A stretch of DNA of 64,000 bases from assembly GCF_001854405.1 (NCBI RefSeq), contig NZ_CP017718.1:62001-126000 (forward strand). The letters are read 5' to 3'. Position numbers and translations under genes: made by a program. Positions 18,901 through 28,349 of this stretch are shown piece by piece. Origin of the DNA: Hyphomonas sp. Mor2 (GTDB lineage Bacteria; Pseudomonadota; Alphaproteobacteria; Caulobacterales; Hyphomonadaceae). Numbering within the stretch: the stretch's first letter is position 1; each line of letters opens with the position of its first letter. Below the pieces are notes generated by a model. That model did no database searches and was not told the DNA's origin. It worked only from the letters and a program-made list of their open reading frames with translations.

Positions 18901-19571
18901 TTAAGTTGCAGTGCACCGTCAATCCGTAACCGCCGCCGGACCGTCAGGAAAACGCCCCAGGCTGCTCGGAGCAGGATAAGCGCCAGCATGCCCCACATCG
19001 GTTCACCCAGCGCAGCCATGGCAAAGGCACCGGCAAAAATGGCGATGTGCAGCACAACCACACGACCATAAGGTTTCATCATTTCCTGATCGATGGAGGT
19101 CTCACGATATTCACCGCGCAGGATAAAATCCTGAATGAACAGGAAAATCTGCACGATAATGATCGCGATCACGAAGGCGGGCATGCTGGCACCGGAAGCC
19201 AGGGCTTGTTCGATCAGGCCCCAAGGCGTTGGAAATCCGATATCGCCGTCTGTGTTCATGCTGGCAAAGGCGCTGACAAAAACACCGTGAACGAAACAGA
19301 ACATGCCATAATGCACGACAAAGAACGGTCCGATGAACAGCATGCCGAGCAGGCCAATGATATGCTCCCGGACACTGGTCGCGATCATTTTGGCGAGCGT
19401 GACAGCCCCGATGATGACATTTTCGAGCCAGTACAGAAAGACAAGCGGTGCGGCGCCCCAGCCTAGGGTGAGCACCGCCCATATCGGGAACAGATCGACA
19501 GCGAGGATGATCCAGGCGACCGGGTCTCGATAGGTGCGCGCAAGGGTGTTCGGGTCAAGAAAGCTCAGCAA
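18894..19571 (-). CDS. DUF6498-type integral membrane protein
   Basis: A protein of about 225 residues, mostly hydrophobic, with roughly six membrane helices. Examples are AWIILAVDLFPIWAVLTLGW and the later FVIAIIIVQIFLFIQDF. The arrangement with YWLENVIIG and HYGMFCFVHG fits DUF6498, a family of unknown function. The start is uncertain: no ATG is available. The TTG at 19571 has GAGGTG 7 bases before it and is my choice; a TTG at 19586 would add five residues. It is 18 bases after the stop of the M23 peptidase gene and shares its operon. Membership of the DUF is from memory of its pattern. Confidence 0.7.
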   Translation of the reverse strand: MLSFLDPNTLARTYRDPVAWIILAVDLFPIWAVLTLGWGAAPLVFLYWLENVIIGAVTLAKMIATSVREHIIGLLGMLFIGPFFVVHYGMFCFVHGVFVSAFASMNTDGDIGFPTPWGLIEQALASGASMPAFVIAIIIVQIFLFIQDFILRGEYRETSIDQEMMKPYGRVVVLHIAIFAGAFAMAALGEPMWGMLALILLRAAWGVFLTVRRRLRIDGALQLKS

Positions 19572-19588
19572 GGATCCACACCTCAAGA

Positions 19589-20269
19589 TCAGCTGGTGTT
19601 ATCCAAGCCACTCCATCTGGGAAAGTCCAGCGGGTTGTGTGCGGTCAGGCCCCAGGATTTTCTCGGTGTGTTGTAATTGCCGGTAAGGATCTCGTAGTGG
19701 ACGTGGATTGCTGTGGCGTTGCCGGTTCGGCCCATCAGTCCGAGCGGTTGGCCAAAGCCAATCTTCTGTCCCGGCGCCAGACCTTCGTCAAAATAGGCGA
19801 GATGGGCATAGCGTGTGTAAACGCCTTTGCCATGACCGATCAGAACCTGATAGCCGAACCCGGTTTGCTGGCTGACTTCGAGCACCCGGCCTGGCGCGGC
19901 TGAATAGACGGGCACGGCGGGTTTGGCCTGCAGATCGATGCCTTTGTGCATAGACCCAAAACGCGGTCCGAAGCCAGATGTCATACAGGCGCCGTTCACA
20001 GGCGCCGTGGCCAGGATCACGCCCTGCGCGACCACCAGGGCGTGATAGTTCAGAATGCGCCCACTGGAATCGGTTGTCGGCCGGTTCGAAAAGGACGGGG
20101 TGCAGGCGTAGAGATAATAGTCAGGCTTGAACGGGCCTTGCTGCGCGCGCGGCGAGTTCGATCCACCGTCGCGCGATGTCACCGGACCTTGTGGATATTG
20201 CGCCGGCGACGGCGATGCCGAACAAGCGGCCAGGCTCGCAGCTGCCAGCCCCGCAACAATGGTTCGCAT
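19589..20269 (-). CDS. M23 family metallopeptidase, lipoprotein
   Basis: A 226-residue lipoprotein (lipobox SLAAC near residue 16). It carries an M23 (LytM-like) domain: MHKGIDLQA gives the first His and Asp zinc ligands, and HVHYEI gives the HxH ligand pair. The intact zinc site predicts a real peptidoglycan endopeptidase or cell-wall remodelling enzyme in the periplasm. It lies 18 bases downstream of the monooxygenase gene on the same strand, which is functionally unexpected. Confidence 0.88.
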   Translation of the reverse strand: MRTIVAGLAAASLAACSASPSPAQYPQGPVTSRDGGSNSPRAQQGPFKPDYYLYACTPSFSNRPTTDSSGRILNYHALVVAQGVILATAPVNGACMTSGFGPRFGSMHKGIDLQAKPAVPVYSAAPGRVLEVSQQTGFGYQVLIGHGKGVYTRYAHLAYFDEGLAPGQKIGFGQPLGLMGRTGNATAIHVHYEILTGNYNTPRKSWGLTAHNPLDFPRWSGLDNTS

Positions 20270-20287
20270 TGTCCTGCTCCTGATCCT

Positions 20288-21628
20288 CTACGCGGACACG
20301 CGCGCGCGCTTTCGTCCTCGCTCTATCTCTTGCATGAGGTCTCTTACATAAGTGTTGAAATCCACCTGCATTGTGTGACGAGCGGCCTGATAAAAGTGAC
20401 CCATATGGGTCTTCTCGTCGGCCTCGGTGATGCGCCGCATTTCATCTGCGCTCGGCAGCGCGTACTCACCAGCAATCAATGCAGCGAGCAGCTTTGATTG
20501 CTGCTCGGCAAAGTTGACCAGGGTCGGCAATGGCTGTGCCAGGGCGAGGAAGAACAGGTTCTCAAAACCAGGCTTCACCATCCGCTTGAACAAGGGAAAG
20601 CGATTGTCCTCAGGGGTGAGGTCAGGATCCTCGAAGAAGGGGAAGGAGACTTTGTAGCCGGTTGCCCAGACAATCGCATCGATTTCTTCGCGGCTACCAT
20701 CGGTGAAGACAACGGCGTTGGGTTCGAAACGATCGATCGCGCCTTTGGCTGTGATGTCGCCGCAGCCGACCCGGGTTAGGAACTCGCCTGACACGGATGG
20801 GTGGGCGTCCAGCGGCTCATGGTCGGGCTTGGGCAGACCATAATCTTCCGGATTGCCAATCTCTTTCTTGATCTTGGAGCGCGCAAGGGCGCGGCCAATA
20901 TTTGCCGGCATCCAGCCCGGAAGCACGGCTTTGTCAGCTGGCTGGCCTCCGAGATATTTCGGCAGAACCCAGACACCCCGGCGCATGGAGATGATCAGTT
21001 TCTCTGCAATCGGGCGCTGAGACAGCTCAGAAGAAATATCCATCGCCGAATTTCCAGCCCCGACGATCAGGATTTTCTTGCCGCGAAAATCATACGGATC
21101 GAACGGATCCTCATAGTTGTGGCTGTGAATCTGGTAACCGGCAAAGCTATCCTGGCCGGGATAATCATCCGGCGTGCGCGGGTCCCAGTGATGACCATTG
21201 CCAACGAACAGCCATTGATAGGTTCGGGTTTCACCCGTCGACAACGTCACATCCCAGTCGCCATCTGAACGGCGTACCGCCTTGTCGACGCTGGTATTGA
21301 ACGTGATCGTCTCGCGCAGGCCGAAATGGTCCACATAGTCGTGAAAGTATTGCAGCAGCTGGCTGTGGTGTGGGAAGTCCGGCCAGTTCTCAGGCACCGG
21401 ATAATCCTCGAAGGCCAGACGCCATTTCGAGGTGTCGATATGCAGGCTCTGATAACACGAGGACATCCCGTTGGGGTTTTTGTAATACCAGTTGCCGCCA
21501 ATATCATCGGAGGCTTCGAAACAATCATAGGCGATGCCGTAATCCTTCAGGCGCTTCGCCATGGTGAAGCCGCTGCATCCGGCCCCAATAATGCAGGCTT
21601 TTCCCGCTGTCACAGCATCAAAAGCCAT
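20288..21628 (-). CDS. Flavin-containing monooxygenase (FMO/BVMO type)
   Basis: A 446-residue class B flavoprotein monooxygenase. The FAD-binding turn is GAGCSG at 15-20. The family fingerprint FxGxxxHxxxY is present as FAGYQIHSHNY at 162-172. The NADPH-binding turn is GAGNSA at 190-195. Such enzymes insert oxygen into ketones (Baeyer-Villiger) or oxidise heteroatoms using NADPH and O2; the substrate cannot be told. The promoter region faces two thioesterase genes and contains the candidate TetR operator site 2. With the esterase and quinone reductase it suggests ketone or terpenoid breakdown. Confidence 0.9.
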   Translation of the reverse strand: MAFDAVTAGKACIIGAGCSGFTMAKRLKDYGIAYDCFEASDDIGGNWYYKNPNGMSSCYQSLHIDTSKWRLAFEDYPVPENWPDFPHHSQLLQYFHDYVDHFGLRETITFNTSVDKAVRRSDGDWDVTLSTGETRTYQWLFVGNGHHWDPRTPDDYPGQDSFAGYQIHSHNYEDPFDPYDFRGKKILIVGAGNSAMDISSELSQRPIAEKLIISMRRGVWVLPKYLGGQPADKAVLPGWMPANIGRALARSKIKKEIGNPEDYGLPKPDHEPLDAHPSVSGEFLTRVGCGDITAKGAIDRFEPNAVVFTDGSREEIDAIVWATGYKVSFPFFEDPDLTPEDNRFPLFKRMVKPGFENLFFLALAQPLPTLVNFAEQQSKLLAALIAGEYALPSADEMRRITEADEKTHMGHFYQAARHTMQVDFNTYVRDLMQEIERGRKRARVSA

Positions 21629-21703
21629 GTCTGATCCTCCCGTGAGGTTACCGGTTTATCGTTCTGAAGAGATGGTATATCCGCTTACGCGAACGTCAAT
21701 TTA

Positions 21704-21720
21704 CGACGGCGCGTCAACTT
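21704..21720. promoter_or_regulatory. Candidate TetR operator, site 2
   Basis: On the minus strand the site reads AAGTTGACGCGCCGTCG, nearly the same as site 1 at 18884-18900. A further half copy, AAATTGACG, starts 18 bases away (plus-strand 21694-21702). It lies between the divergent monooxygenase and thioesterase genes, so one regulator could control both directions. Confidence 0.45.
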
Positions 21721-21731
21721 AAGAGGACGTC

Positions 21732-22214
21732 ATGGACGAGAGTGTCTCCAGCCTGGAAAAACGCATCGAATTGATGCGCGAGCACATGGACAGCATGACC
21801 GAAGTGGTGCCTTGGGCGCGAGAAACCGGATTCAAGGTGACCCAGGTCGAACGCGGTCACGTCTGGGGTGTGCAACCGTTCAAGGAGCATCTGGTTGGCG
21901 ATGTTGATGGACAGGTCATTCATGGCGGGGCGATCACCACTCTACTGGACAATCTCAGCGGCATGGCATGCGCCGCAGCGCTCGAGGAGTTTCGCTTCGT
22001 GGCCACTCTAGATCTGCGCATTGACTATATGCGCCCCGCCGATAGCGGCCGCGACATCATCGGTGAAGCGGAATGCTATCACGTTACCAAATCGGTCGCG
22101 TTCTGCCGGGCCTGGGCCTACCATGAGAGCCGGGACAAGGTGATCGCAACCGCGCAAGGAGCATTCGCAATCAACAAGCCACGGCCCAAGGCCAGTCTGG
22201 GAGTACCAGGATGA
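21732..22214 (+). CDS. PaaI-type hotdog thioesterase, first of a tandem pair
   Basis: A 160-residue hotdog-fold acyl-CoA thioesterase. The PaaI-like core is visible in GQVIHGGAITTLLDNLSGMA (substrate-binding HGG followed by the central helix with Asp) and in the strand LDLRIDYMRPA. The ATG at 21732 has AAGAGGA before it. It is divergent from the monooxygenase gene across the candidate operator, and its last 4 bases overlap the start of the second thioesterase (ATGA). It probably releases CoA from acyl-CoA products of the same pathway. Confidence 0.85.
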   Translation: MDESVSSLEKRIELMREHMDSMTEVVPWARETGFKVTQVERGHVWGVQPFKEHLVGDVDGQVIHGGAITTLLDNLSGMACAAALEEFRFVATLDLRIDYMRPADSGRDIIGEAECYHVTKSVAFCRAWAYHESRDKVIATAQGAFAINKPRPKASLGVPG

Positions 22215-22648
22215 GCGAGACCCTTTCCCGCGGACAGCAGCTTGAAGCGTTTCTGGAACGCGTGCCAATCGTTCAGACTCTCGGCATGCGCTGTGATATC
22301 AAGGGCGATGACATGACGGCCGTGCTGCCCTTTCAGAAGAAGCTGATTGGCAATTTTACGATCAAGGCTCTGCATGGCGGGGCGATCGGAACGTTTCTCG
22401 AAATGACGGCCATGGCCCAGCTATTCCTTGTCTCGAATACTGACCGCCCGGCGCGTACGATCAATATTACGGTCGACTATCTGCGTCAGGGACACGCCGA
22501 GGATCTTTATGCGCGTGCCCGCGTCATCAAGCTGGGTCGGCGCATGGCCTCGGTCACAGCAGAAGCCTGGCAAAGCGAGCGCGATAAGCCCATCGCGGCG
22601 CTCAACGGGCATTTTCTGCTGAAACGAAGTGGCGAGTTGGAAAGCTAA
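22211..22648 (+). CDS. PaaI-type hotdog thioesterase, second of a tandem pair
   Basis: A 145-residue hotdog thioesterase. The motif KALHGGAIGTFLEMTAMAQ replaces the Asp of the central helix by Glu, as in some PaaI relatives. ARTINITVDYLRQG is the following strand. It is translationally coupled to the first copy. The two are clearly diverged, so this is not a recent duplication; they may form a hetero-oligomer, which is inference. Confidence 0.85.
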   Translation: MSETLSRGQQLEAFLERVPIVQTLGMRCDIKGDDMTAVLPFQKKLIGNFTIKALHGGAIGTFLEMTAMAQLFLVSNTDRPARTINITVDYLRQGHAEDLYARARVIKLGRRMASVTAEAWQSERDKPIAALNGHFLLKRSGELES

Positions 22649-22664
22649 CGCCATATCCGGCATC

Positions 22665-23555
22665 ATGCTGCCCCTCATTCATCATCCGGACTATGACGCA
22701 TCTTCTGTCAGCGACGACCATCGCTTCCCGATGCGAAAATACTCGCTGGTCGCGGAACTGGCGCGACAGAAAGGCCACACGCTCGAAGTACCAGCCCACG
22801 CCTCGCAAGCTGCGCTCGAACGGGCGCATGATCCAGCCTATGTGCATGGCGTGCTGACCAGTTCGCTCGACGCCAAGACGGCGCGTCGCGTCGGGTTCGA
22901 GATGACCCCAGCGATTGCGGCCCGGACGCGGGCCTCCGTGGGTGGCACCGACCTGGCGGCGCGGCGGGCGCTGCAGACCGGCGCGGCCGTCAATCTGGCC
23001 GGTGGGAGTCATCATGCTGATTATCTGGGCGGCGCGGGGTTTTGCGTGTTCAATGACGTCGCCGTCGCTGCGCTCAGCCTGTTGGATGAAAGACTCGCTC
23101 AAAAGATCGCCGTGATTGACCTCGACGTCCATCAAGGCGACGGCACGGCTTTGATCTTCGCACGCGAGGAGCGGATATTTACGGCGTCCCTGCACTGCGA
23201 GGACAACTGGCCACGTGCGAAACCCCCTTCTGACCTCGATATCGGTCTAGCGCAGGGGACCGAGGACGCCACCTATCTGGAGGCAGCCCGGCAGCTCGTT
23301 GCCAAAACGTTGACCACCGCCAAGCCAGATCTGGTCTTCTACAATGCTGGCGTGGATCCACATGTGGAGGATCGCCTCGGCCTGCTCAGCCTCAGCGATA
23401 ATGGCCTGAAAGCCCGAGACCGCCATGTCGCCAAGGCGTGCGCCGAGCAGCGCATTCCGATTGTTGGTGTTTTGGGCGGCGGCTACAGCAAGGACGCAAG
23501 CGCCGTCGCCGCGCGTCACATGTTCCTCGTAGAGGCGTTGCAAGAAATCACTTGA
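22665..23555 (+). CDS. Histone deacetylase family protein (acetylpolyamine amidohydrolase-like)
   Basis: A 296-residue class II-type HDAC-fold zinc hydrolase. The active site is visible in GGSHHAD (His-His charge relay), [21 protein letters not shown] (zinc Asp and His) and [10 protein letters not shown] (zinc Asp). GGGYSKD gives the transition-state Tyr. Bacterial members deacetylate polyamines, acetoin-pathway or small-molecule amides. I chose the ATG at 22665; a GTG at 22629 would overlap the preceding gene. It follows the thioesterase by 16 bases and may share its transcript. Confidence 0.87.
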   Translation: MLPLIHHPDYDASSVSDDHRFPMRKYSLVAELARQKGHTLEVPAHASQAALERAHDPAYVHGVLTSSLDAKTARRVGFEMTPAIAARTRASVGGTDLAARRALQTGAAVNLAGGSHHADYLGGAGFCVFNDVAVAALSLLDERLAQKIAVIDLDVHQGDGTALIFAREERIFTASLHCEDNWPRAKPPSDLDIGLAQGTEDATYLEAARQLVAKTLTTAKPDLVFYNAGVDPHVEDRLGLLSLSDNGLKARDRHVAKACAEQRIPIVGVLGGGYSKDASAVAARHMFLVEALQEIT

Positions 23556-23608
23556 TTGCCCGTTCTGGTCGCTTGTTTCGCGACGCGATTCCTTTGACAG
23601 TTTCAGCG

Positions 23609-25447
23609 ATGACTCGAACCGATGATGCGACCTTGCAAAATGCCCGCGACCTGCTGCAGCGGATCTATGGCTATGACGATTTTCGCGGGTTGCAGGCGGA
23701 TGTGATCGCCGACGTCATGGCCGGGCGTGACGCGCTTGCTGTGCTGCCGACGGGCGGAGGCAAGTCTCTGTGCTATCAGATTCCGTCAATGCTTCGCGAC
23801 GGGGTCGGGCTGATCGTATCGCCGCTGATCGCGCTGATGGCGGATCAGGTGGATGCGTTGAAAGCCCTGGGCGTTCAGGCGGAACGGCTCGATTCCTCCA
23901 TGCCGCACGAAGAACGCCTGGCGGCACTTCAAGCGGCCCGGGCGGGCGACATGCACATGCTCTATGTTTCGCCGGAAGGGTTGTCGGGTGGACTGCTCAA
24001 CGCCTTAAGCCAGCTCAAAGTGTCACTCATCGCGGTTGATGAGGCGCACTGCGTCAGCCAGTGGGGCCATGATTTTCGCCCTGACTACCGTGCGCTTGGA
24101 CGGCTCAAGGCGGCCTTTCCGGGCGTGCCGCGCCTCGCGGTGACCGCCACTGCCGATGCGCGAACGCGCGACGATATCCTGCAACAGCTCGATCTCACGG
24201 ATCCAGCCGTCCATGTTGCGAGCTTCGATCGCCCCAATCTGACCCTTGGGGCCGAGCCCAAGTCAGGCGGCAAGACGGATCGGCTGGTCAGCCTTATCCG
24301 GGCCCATAAAGGCGAAAGTGGGATCGTCTATGCGGCGACCCGCAAAGGGACGGAACAGTTGGCCGAAACGCTGGAGAAGCAGGGCATCTCCGCACTGGCC
24401 TACCACGCTGGGCTTGAAGCTGACGTCCGCGCTGAGCGGCAACGCCGCTTCCTGCTCGAAGATGGCCTGGTCATGTGCGCCACCGTGGCGTTCGGAATGG
24501 GCGTCGACAAACCCGATGTTCGCTTTGTCATCCATGCTGATCCACCAAAGACGATTGAAGCCTATTGGCAGGAAGTCGGGCGCGCAGGGCGCGATGGTGA
24601 ACCCGCAGAAGGCTATGCCTTGTTTGGACCCGCAGACCTGCGCCGCAGCCTCATGTGGAGTCATGAGAGCGATGCCGAGGACACGATTAAGCGCGTCCAG
24701 ATCAACAAGACCCGTCAGCTCTTTGCGCTCCTGAATGGCGATTCCTGTCGGCGTCAGGCCGTGCGGCAGTATTTTGGCGAGACAGATGCCAAGCCGTGCG
24801 GGGTCTGTGACAATTGCGTGGCAGAGGACGGCGAGCTCTACGACGCGACGCGTTGGGCGCAAATGGCTGTCTCTGCAGTGTTGCGATGTGGTCAGAAGAT
24901 TGGCCGCGGGCGGCTGATCATTCACCTGTTGGGCCAGGCCAAAGATGGTTTCGACGAAGACCTGTCACAGCAGTCGACCTATGGGATCGGCGCTGAAATG
25001 CCCAAATCGGGCTGGAACGCTGTGATTGACGAGCTTCTCTTCACCGGACTTCTGGCTGAGGGGGGAGAGGTCACCCGACCTTTCATTTTCGTACCGGATC
25101 ACGACATCGCCAAAGCCCTGTTCAAAGGCGCGCGCGAGGTGTTCTTACGCAGCGATCCCACCGTCCGCCGCACCCGGTCGCGCGGGAGCAAGGTGGCGAG
25201 TGCTGCCTTCGCCGATCTTTCGACGCGCGATCGCGAACTGTTTGATCTGCTGCGCAATTGGCGGGTGGAGCTCGCCAAGGCCAAAGGCGTGCCGCCTTAT
25301 GTGATTTTCCACGACAAGACTCTTGCAACAATTGCGACGGAGCGGCCCATCGATATGGTCGAGTTGCTACAGATCTCAGGCGTAGGCGAGAAAAAGGCCG
25401 GTCGTTACGGCGAAGACATTGCCCGCATCGTCCGCGATGCCGCGTAA
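23609..25447 (+). CDS. recQ: ATP-dependent DNA helicase RecQ
   Basis: A 612-residue 3'-5' DNA helicase for recombination and fork repair. Walker A is [12 protein letters not shown], the DEAH box is [15 protein letters not shown], and motif VI is [10 protein letters not shown]. The RecQ zinc domain has [12 protein letters not shown] and CGVCDNC. An RQC winged helix and a C-terminal HRDC domain ([16 protein letters not shown]) complete the RecQ plan. I chose the ATG at 23609; a longer frame to 23438 runs inside the deacetylase gene. It ends at a bidirectional-looking hairpin facing amt. Confidence 0.95.
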   Translation: MTRTDDATLQNARDLLQRIYGYDDFRGLQADVIADVMAGRDALAVLPTGGGKSLCYQIPSMLRDGVGLIVSPLIALMADQVDALKALGVQAERLDSSMPHEERLAALQAARAGDMHMLYVSPEGLSGGLLNALSQLKVSLIAVDEAHCVSQWGHDFRPDYRALGRLKAAFPGVPRLAVTATADARTRDDILQQLDLTDPAVHVASFDRPNLTLGAEPKSGGKTDRLVSLIRAHKGESGIVYAATRKGTEQLAETLEKQGISALAYHAGLEADVRAERQRRFLLEDGLVMCATVAFGMGVDKPDVRFVIHADPPKTIEAYWQEVGRAGRDGEPAEGYALFGPADLRRSLMWSHESDAEDTIKRVQINKTRQLFALLNGDSCRRQAVRQYFGETDAKPCGVCDNCVAEDGELYDATRWAQMAVSAVLRCGQKIGRGRLIIHLLGQAKDGFDEDLSQQSTYGIGAEMPKSGWNAVIDELLFTGLLAEGGEVTRPFIFVPDHDIAKALFKGAREVFLRSDPTVRRTRSRGSKVASAAFADLSTRDRELFDLLRNWRVELAKAKGVPPYVIFHDKTLATIATERPIDMVELLQISGVGEKKAGRYGEDIARIVRDAA

Positions 25448-25476
25448 TCAAACAAACCGCAGCCAGATAAAGAAGA

Positions 25477-25500
25477 CGGGACTGTGGGTAACCAGTCCCG
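25477..25500 (-). terminator. Terminator between recQ and amt
   Basis: CGGGACTG (25477-25484) pairs with CAGTCCCG (25493-25500). On the minus strand it is followed by GTCTTCTTTAT, T-rich, so it suits amt best; it may also stop recQ transcripts. Confidence 0.55.
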
Positions 25501-25519
25501 CCTTCCAGTGTGAGAGGGA

Positions 25520-26833
25520 TCAATGCCCGTAGGCAGATTCCCCATGGCTCGATGTATCGAGCCCGGTTTCCTCATCTTCAGCCGATACACGCAGTGGCGT
25601 AAGCAGCTTGATGAGGAACAGGATGACGGCGCTAGCGACGGCTGACCAGGCGCAGACCGCGACCACGCCGGTGAGCTGCACCGTGAACTGACCACCCATC
25701 GTTGCTTCGCCGAGGCCGGGGGCCATCGGTCCGACGCCCGCCAGGAACGGGATGAGCAGCGTCCCAAGTATTCCGCCAACCCCGTGCACAGCGAAGACGT
25801 CGAGACTGTCATCAATCTTCAGCTTGTTGCGGATCAGGGTCACCGCATAATAACAGGCGAGCGCAGCCAGCGTGCCGATGATGATCGCCGCGAGCGGGCC
25901 GACTGATCCTGCGGCTGGGGTTATCGTTGCCAGACCTGCGATCGTGCCTGTAGCGGTGCCGACCAGGGTTGGCTTGCCATACTTGATCCACTCAACCGCC
26001 ATCCAGACGAGCGAGGCGGTCGCCGCAGACAGGTGGGTGACCAGCATTGCCTGGCCCGCGCCTGCATTTGCCCCGACGGCGGAACCGGCATTGAAGCCGA
26101 ACCAGCCAACCCAAAGCATGGAAGCGCCAAGCATGACAAATGCCGGATTGTGCGGCGGTTTCATTTCTCCCGGGAATCCTGTGCGCTTGCCCATCATCAT
26201 CACGAAGATGAGTGAACTAACACCAGCTGTCGCGTGCACGACGAGACCGCCGGCAAAGTCTGCTACGCCCTGATCAGCCAGCCAGCCGCCGCCCCAGACC
26301 CAGTGGCAAACCGGTGCATAGACCAGGATCAGCCAGAGCGTAGAGAAGAGCAGAACGGCGCCAAAATTCACACGCTCGACATATGCTCCAACGATCAATG
26401 CAGGCGTGATGATCGCGAAGGTCATCTGGAACATCACGAACAGCGATTCCGGAATCGTCCCGGACATGGCGTCCGTGGTCAGTCCGCCCAGGAACGCATT
26501 TGACAAGCCGCCCCAGAGTGCGCCGGCGCCTTCAGCGGCGCCATTGCCGTCACCGAATGCGATTGAATAGCCCACGGCGACCCAGACCAGGGACATCAGA
26601 CAGGCAAGCACCAGGCATTGCATCAAAACGGACAGAACATTCTTGCCCTGCACCAGGCCGCCATAAAACAGCGCCAGGCCCGGCAAGGTCATGAACAGGA
26701 CCAGCGCGGTTGCCGTCAGCATCCAGGCCGTGTCGCCTGTGTCGGCAAAGGCTGGAGCAGCGAAGAGTGAAACGATTACAAGTAGAATGAACGAGCGAGC
26801 GGAGACCGCCCCTCGGTTTTTTAAGAGTGTCAT
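25520..26833 (-). CDS. amt: Ammonium transporter
   Basis: An inner-membrane ammonium channel of 437 residues with eleven expected membrane helices. An N-terminal signal peptide ends near APAFA, common in Amt proteins. The twin-histidine pore is seen in VVHATAGVSS and VFAVHGVGG. The ATG at 26833 is preceded by GGGAGGG, which decides against the longer frame starting at 26935. No glnK (PII) gene is beside it, unlike the usual glnK-amtB pair. I found no sigma-54 (GG-N10-GC type) promoter upstream. Confidence 0.94.
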   Translation of the reverse strand: MTLLKNRGAVSARSFILLVIVSLFAAPAFADTGDTAWMLTATALVLFMTLPGLALFYGGLVQGKNVLSVLMQCLVLACLMSLVWVAVGYSIAFGDGNGAAEGAGALWGGLSNAFLGGLTTDAMSGTIPESLFVMFQMTFAIITPALIVGAYVERVNFGAVLLFSTLWLILVYAPVCHWVWGGGWLADQGVADFAGGLVVHATAGVSSLIFVMMMGKRTGFPGEMKPPHNPAFVMLGASMLWVGWFGFNAGSAVGANAGAGQAMLVTHLSAATASLVWMAVEWIKYGKPTLVGTATGTIAGLATITPAAGSVGPLAAIIIGTLAALACYYAVTLIRNKLKIDDSLDVFAVHGVGGILGTLLIPFLAGVGPMAPGLGEATMGGQFTVQLTGVVAVCAWSAVASAVILFLIKLLTPLRVSAEDEETGLDTSSHGESAYGH

Positions 26834-26926
26834 TTGCTCGCCCTCCCGAAGCGATGCGGCACGGAATGAAGATTCACAGCGCGAGAACAAGACTCCGCGT
26901 TTCGGAACCCCCGCACTTTTCTGGGG

Positions 26927-26940
26927 AATGTTCAAACATT
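26927..26940. promoter_or_regulatory. Short palindrome upstream of amt
   Basis: AATGTT-CA-AACATT is a perfect 6-bp inverted repeat 94 bases before the amt start. It may be an operator for amt; the protein is not known. Confidence 0.25.
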
Positions 26941-26985
26941 GAGCGCCCGTGCCCGGAATTTAGGCGACGGAAGCGGGACGTTTCC

Positions 26986-27002
26986 CGGCTGACATTCAGC
27001 CG
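26986..27002. promoter_or_regulatory. Inverted repeat before the MATE gene
   Basis: CGGCTGA-CAT-TCAGCCG is a perfect 7-bp inverted repeat ending 21 bases before the MATE start codon. It may be an operator or a 5' leader hairpin that shields the ribosome site. Confidence 0.3.
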
Positions 27003-27023
27003 AGTTCAGTCTAAGCGGCGCGC

Positions 27024-28349
27024 ATGGCCGTCTCATCACTCTCCCGCATGCGCGTTCTGCGCCTGGCTGTGCCGGTCATGCTGGCACAGGCGGCGATTGC
27101 TGCCACGGGTGTGGTCGATACGGCCGTCATGGGACTCTATGGTGACAAGTCGGACCTCGCCGCGGTCGCGATTGCAAGCGTCGCCTTCAGCTTCATTTAT
27201 TGGGGATTTGGCTTCCTGCGCATGTCGACGACGGGCCTCGTCGCTCAGGCGCTCGGTCGCGAGGATCTGAGCGGAGCCCGCGCCACGCTGCAGCGCGGTT
27301 TATTGCTCGGGGCAGGGTTTGGCGTCTCGATCTTTGTCTTGTCACCACTTCTTCGTATGGGCGTTTTCGCCCCGTTCGGGGCGGAGCCGGATGTTGTCGG
27401 GCTGGCGGACGAATACTTCGCCGCCCGCGTTTGGGGCGCGCCGGCTTTGTTGACGCAGTATGCGATCACCGGATGGCTGCTCGGCACGGGACGGACCGGC
27501 GCCTTGTTGGCTATGCAAATTGTCATGAACGGCGTGAATATCGTGCTCGATGTCTGGTTCGTGGCGGGTCTGGGATGGGGGCCAGCTGGCATTGGCGCGG
27601 GGACAGCGATCGCGGAATGGGTGGCCCTTCTCTTTGGCCTGGCCTTGATCTGGCGCAGCTTAAACCGAGAGTCAGGCCTGCTCGATCGCGCTGCGCTGAC
27701 GGCGTTATTCAATGCCAATCGGGACATTCTCATTCGGACGCTTGCCTTGCTGTTTGCCTTTGCCTGGTTTGTTCGCTCTGGGGCCCAGATGGGAACGGCC
27801 CAGCTGGCTGGAAATGAGGTCCTCTTGCAGTTCATTACGGTCGCCGCCTTCGTACTCGACGGCTTTGCGTTCGTCGCCGAGAAAGAGGTAGGCGAGGCCT
27901 ATGGGGCTCGCAGTGTCAGCCGGTTGCGCCGGGCGATGCGGTTGACCAGCGAACTGGCACTGGCTTTCGGGGCACTGATAAGCGTCGCCTATCTATTTGC
28001 CGGCGCCGCCATCATCGAGCAATTCATCACCGACATAGAAGCGCGGGAGGCGGCGCTCGCATATCTTCCCTATTGCGCTGCAGTGCCGTTCATCGGCGTT
28101 GCGGCATTCCAGCTGGACGGATTTTTCCTCGGCGCCACGCAAGGGCGCGCCATGCGCAATGCGGCGATTTTTGTGACCGTGGCCTATGTGGCTCTTGATC
28201 TCACGCTGCGACCCATCTGGGGCAACACTGGAGTCTGGTTGGCGTTTCTCGGAATGTACGTGTTGCGGACGAGCGCGCTTGGTTTCTATCTGCCCAGTCT
28301 TATGCGGGCGACGGCAAGTCCGCACCCACAGCCTCAGCCACAGAGCTGA
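27024..28349 (+). CDS. MATE family efflux transporter (DinF-like)
   Basis: A 441-residue multidrug and toxin extrusion pump of the DinF subgroup, with about twelve membrane helices. The N-terminal half includes LAVPVMLAQAAIAATGVVDTAVMG, the typical MATE first helix with an Asp near its end. Such pumps use Na+ or H+ gradients. The gene ends with a short Pro/Gln tail (SPHPQPQPQS) that runs 50 bases into the convergent pyrD gene. Confidence 0.9.
   Translation: MAVSSLSRMRVLRLAVPVMLAQAAIAATGVVDTAVMGLYGDKSDLAAVAIASVAFSFIYWGFGFLRMSTTGLVAQALGREDLSGARATLQRGLLLGAGFGVSIFVLSPLLRMGVFAPFGAEPDVVGLADEYFAARVWGAPALLTQYAITGWLLGTGRTGALLAMQIVMNGVNIVLDVWFVAGLGWGPAGIGAGTAIAEWVALLFGLALIWRSLNRESGLLDRAALTALFNANRDILIRTLALLFAFAWFVRSGAQMGTAQLAGNEVLLQFITVAAFVLDGFAFVAEKEVGEAYGARSVSRLRRAMRLTSELALAFGALISVAYLFAGAAIIEQFITDIEAREAALAYLPYCAAVPFIGVAAFQLDGFFLGATQGRAMRNAAIFVTVAYVALDLTLRPIWGNTGVWLAFLGMYVLRTSALGFYLPSLMRATASPHPQPQPQS

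Noticed and set aside
26834..26990. Sigma-54 promoter or NtrC site before amt
   Set aside because: I looked for TGGCAC-N5-TTGC-like sequence on the minus strand and found none, so nitrogen control through sigma-54 is not supported.
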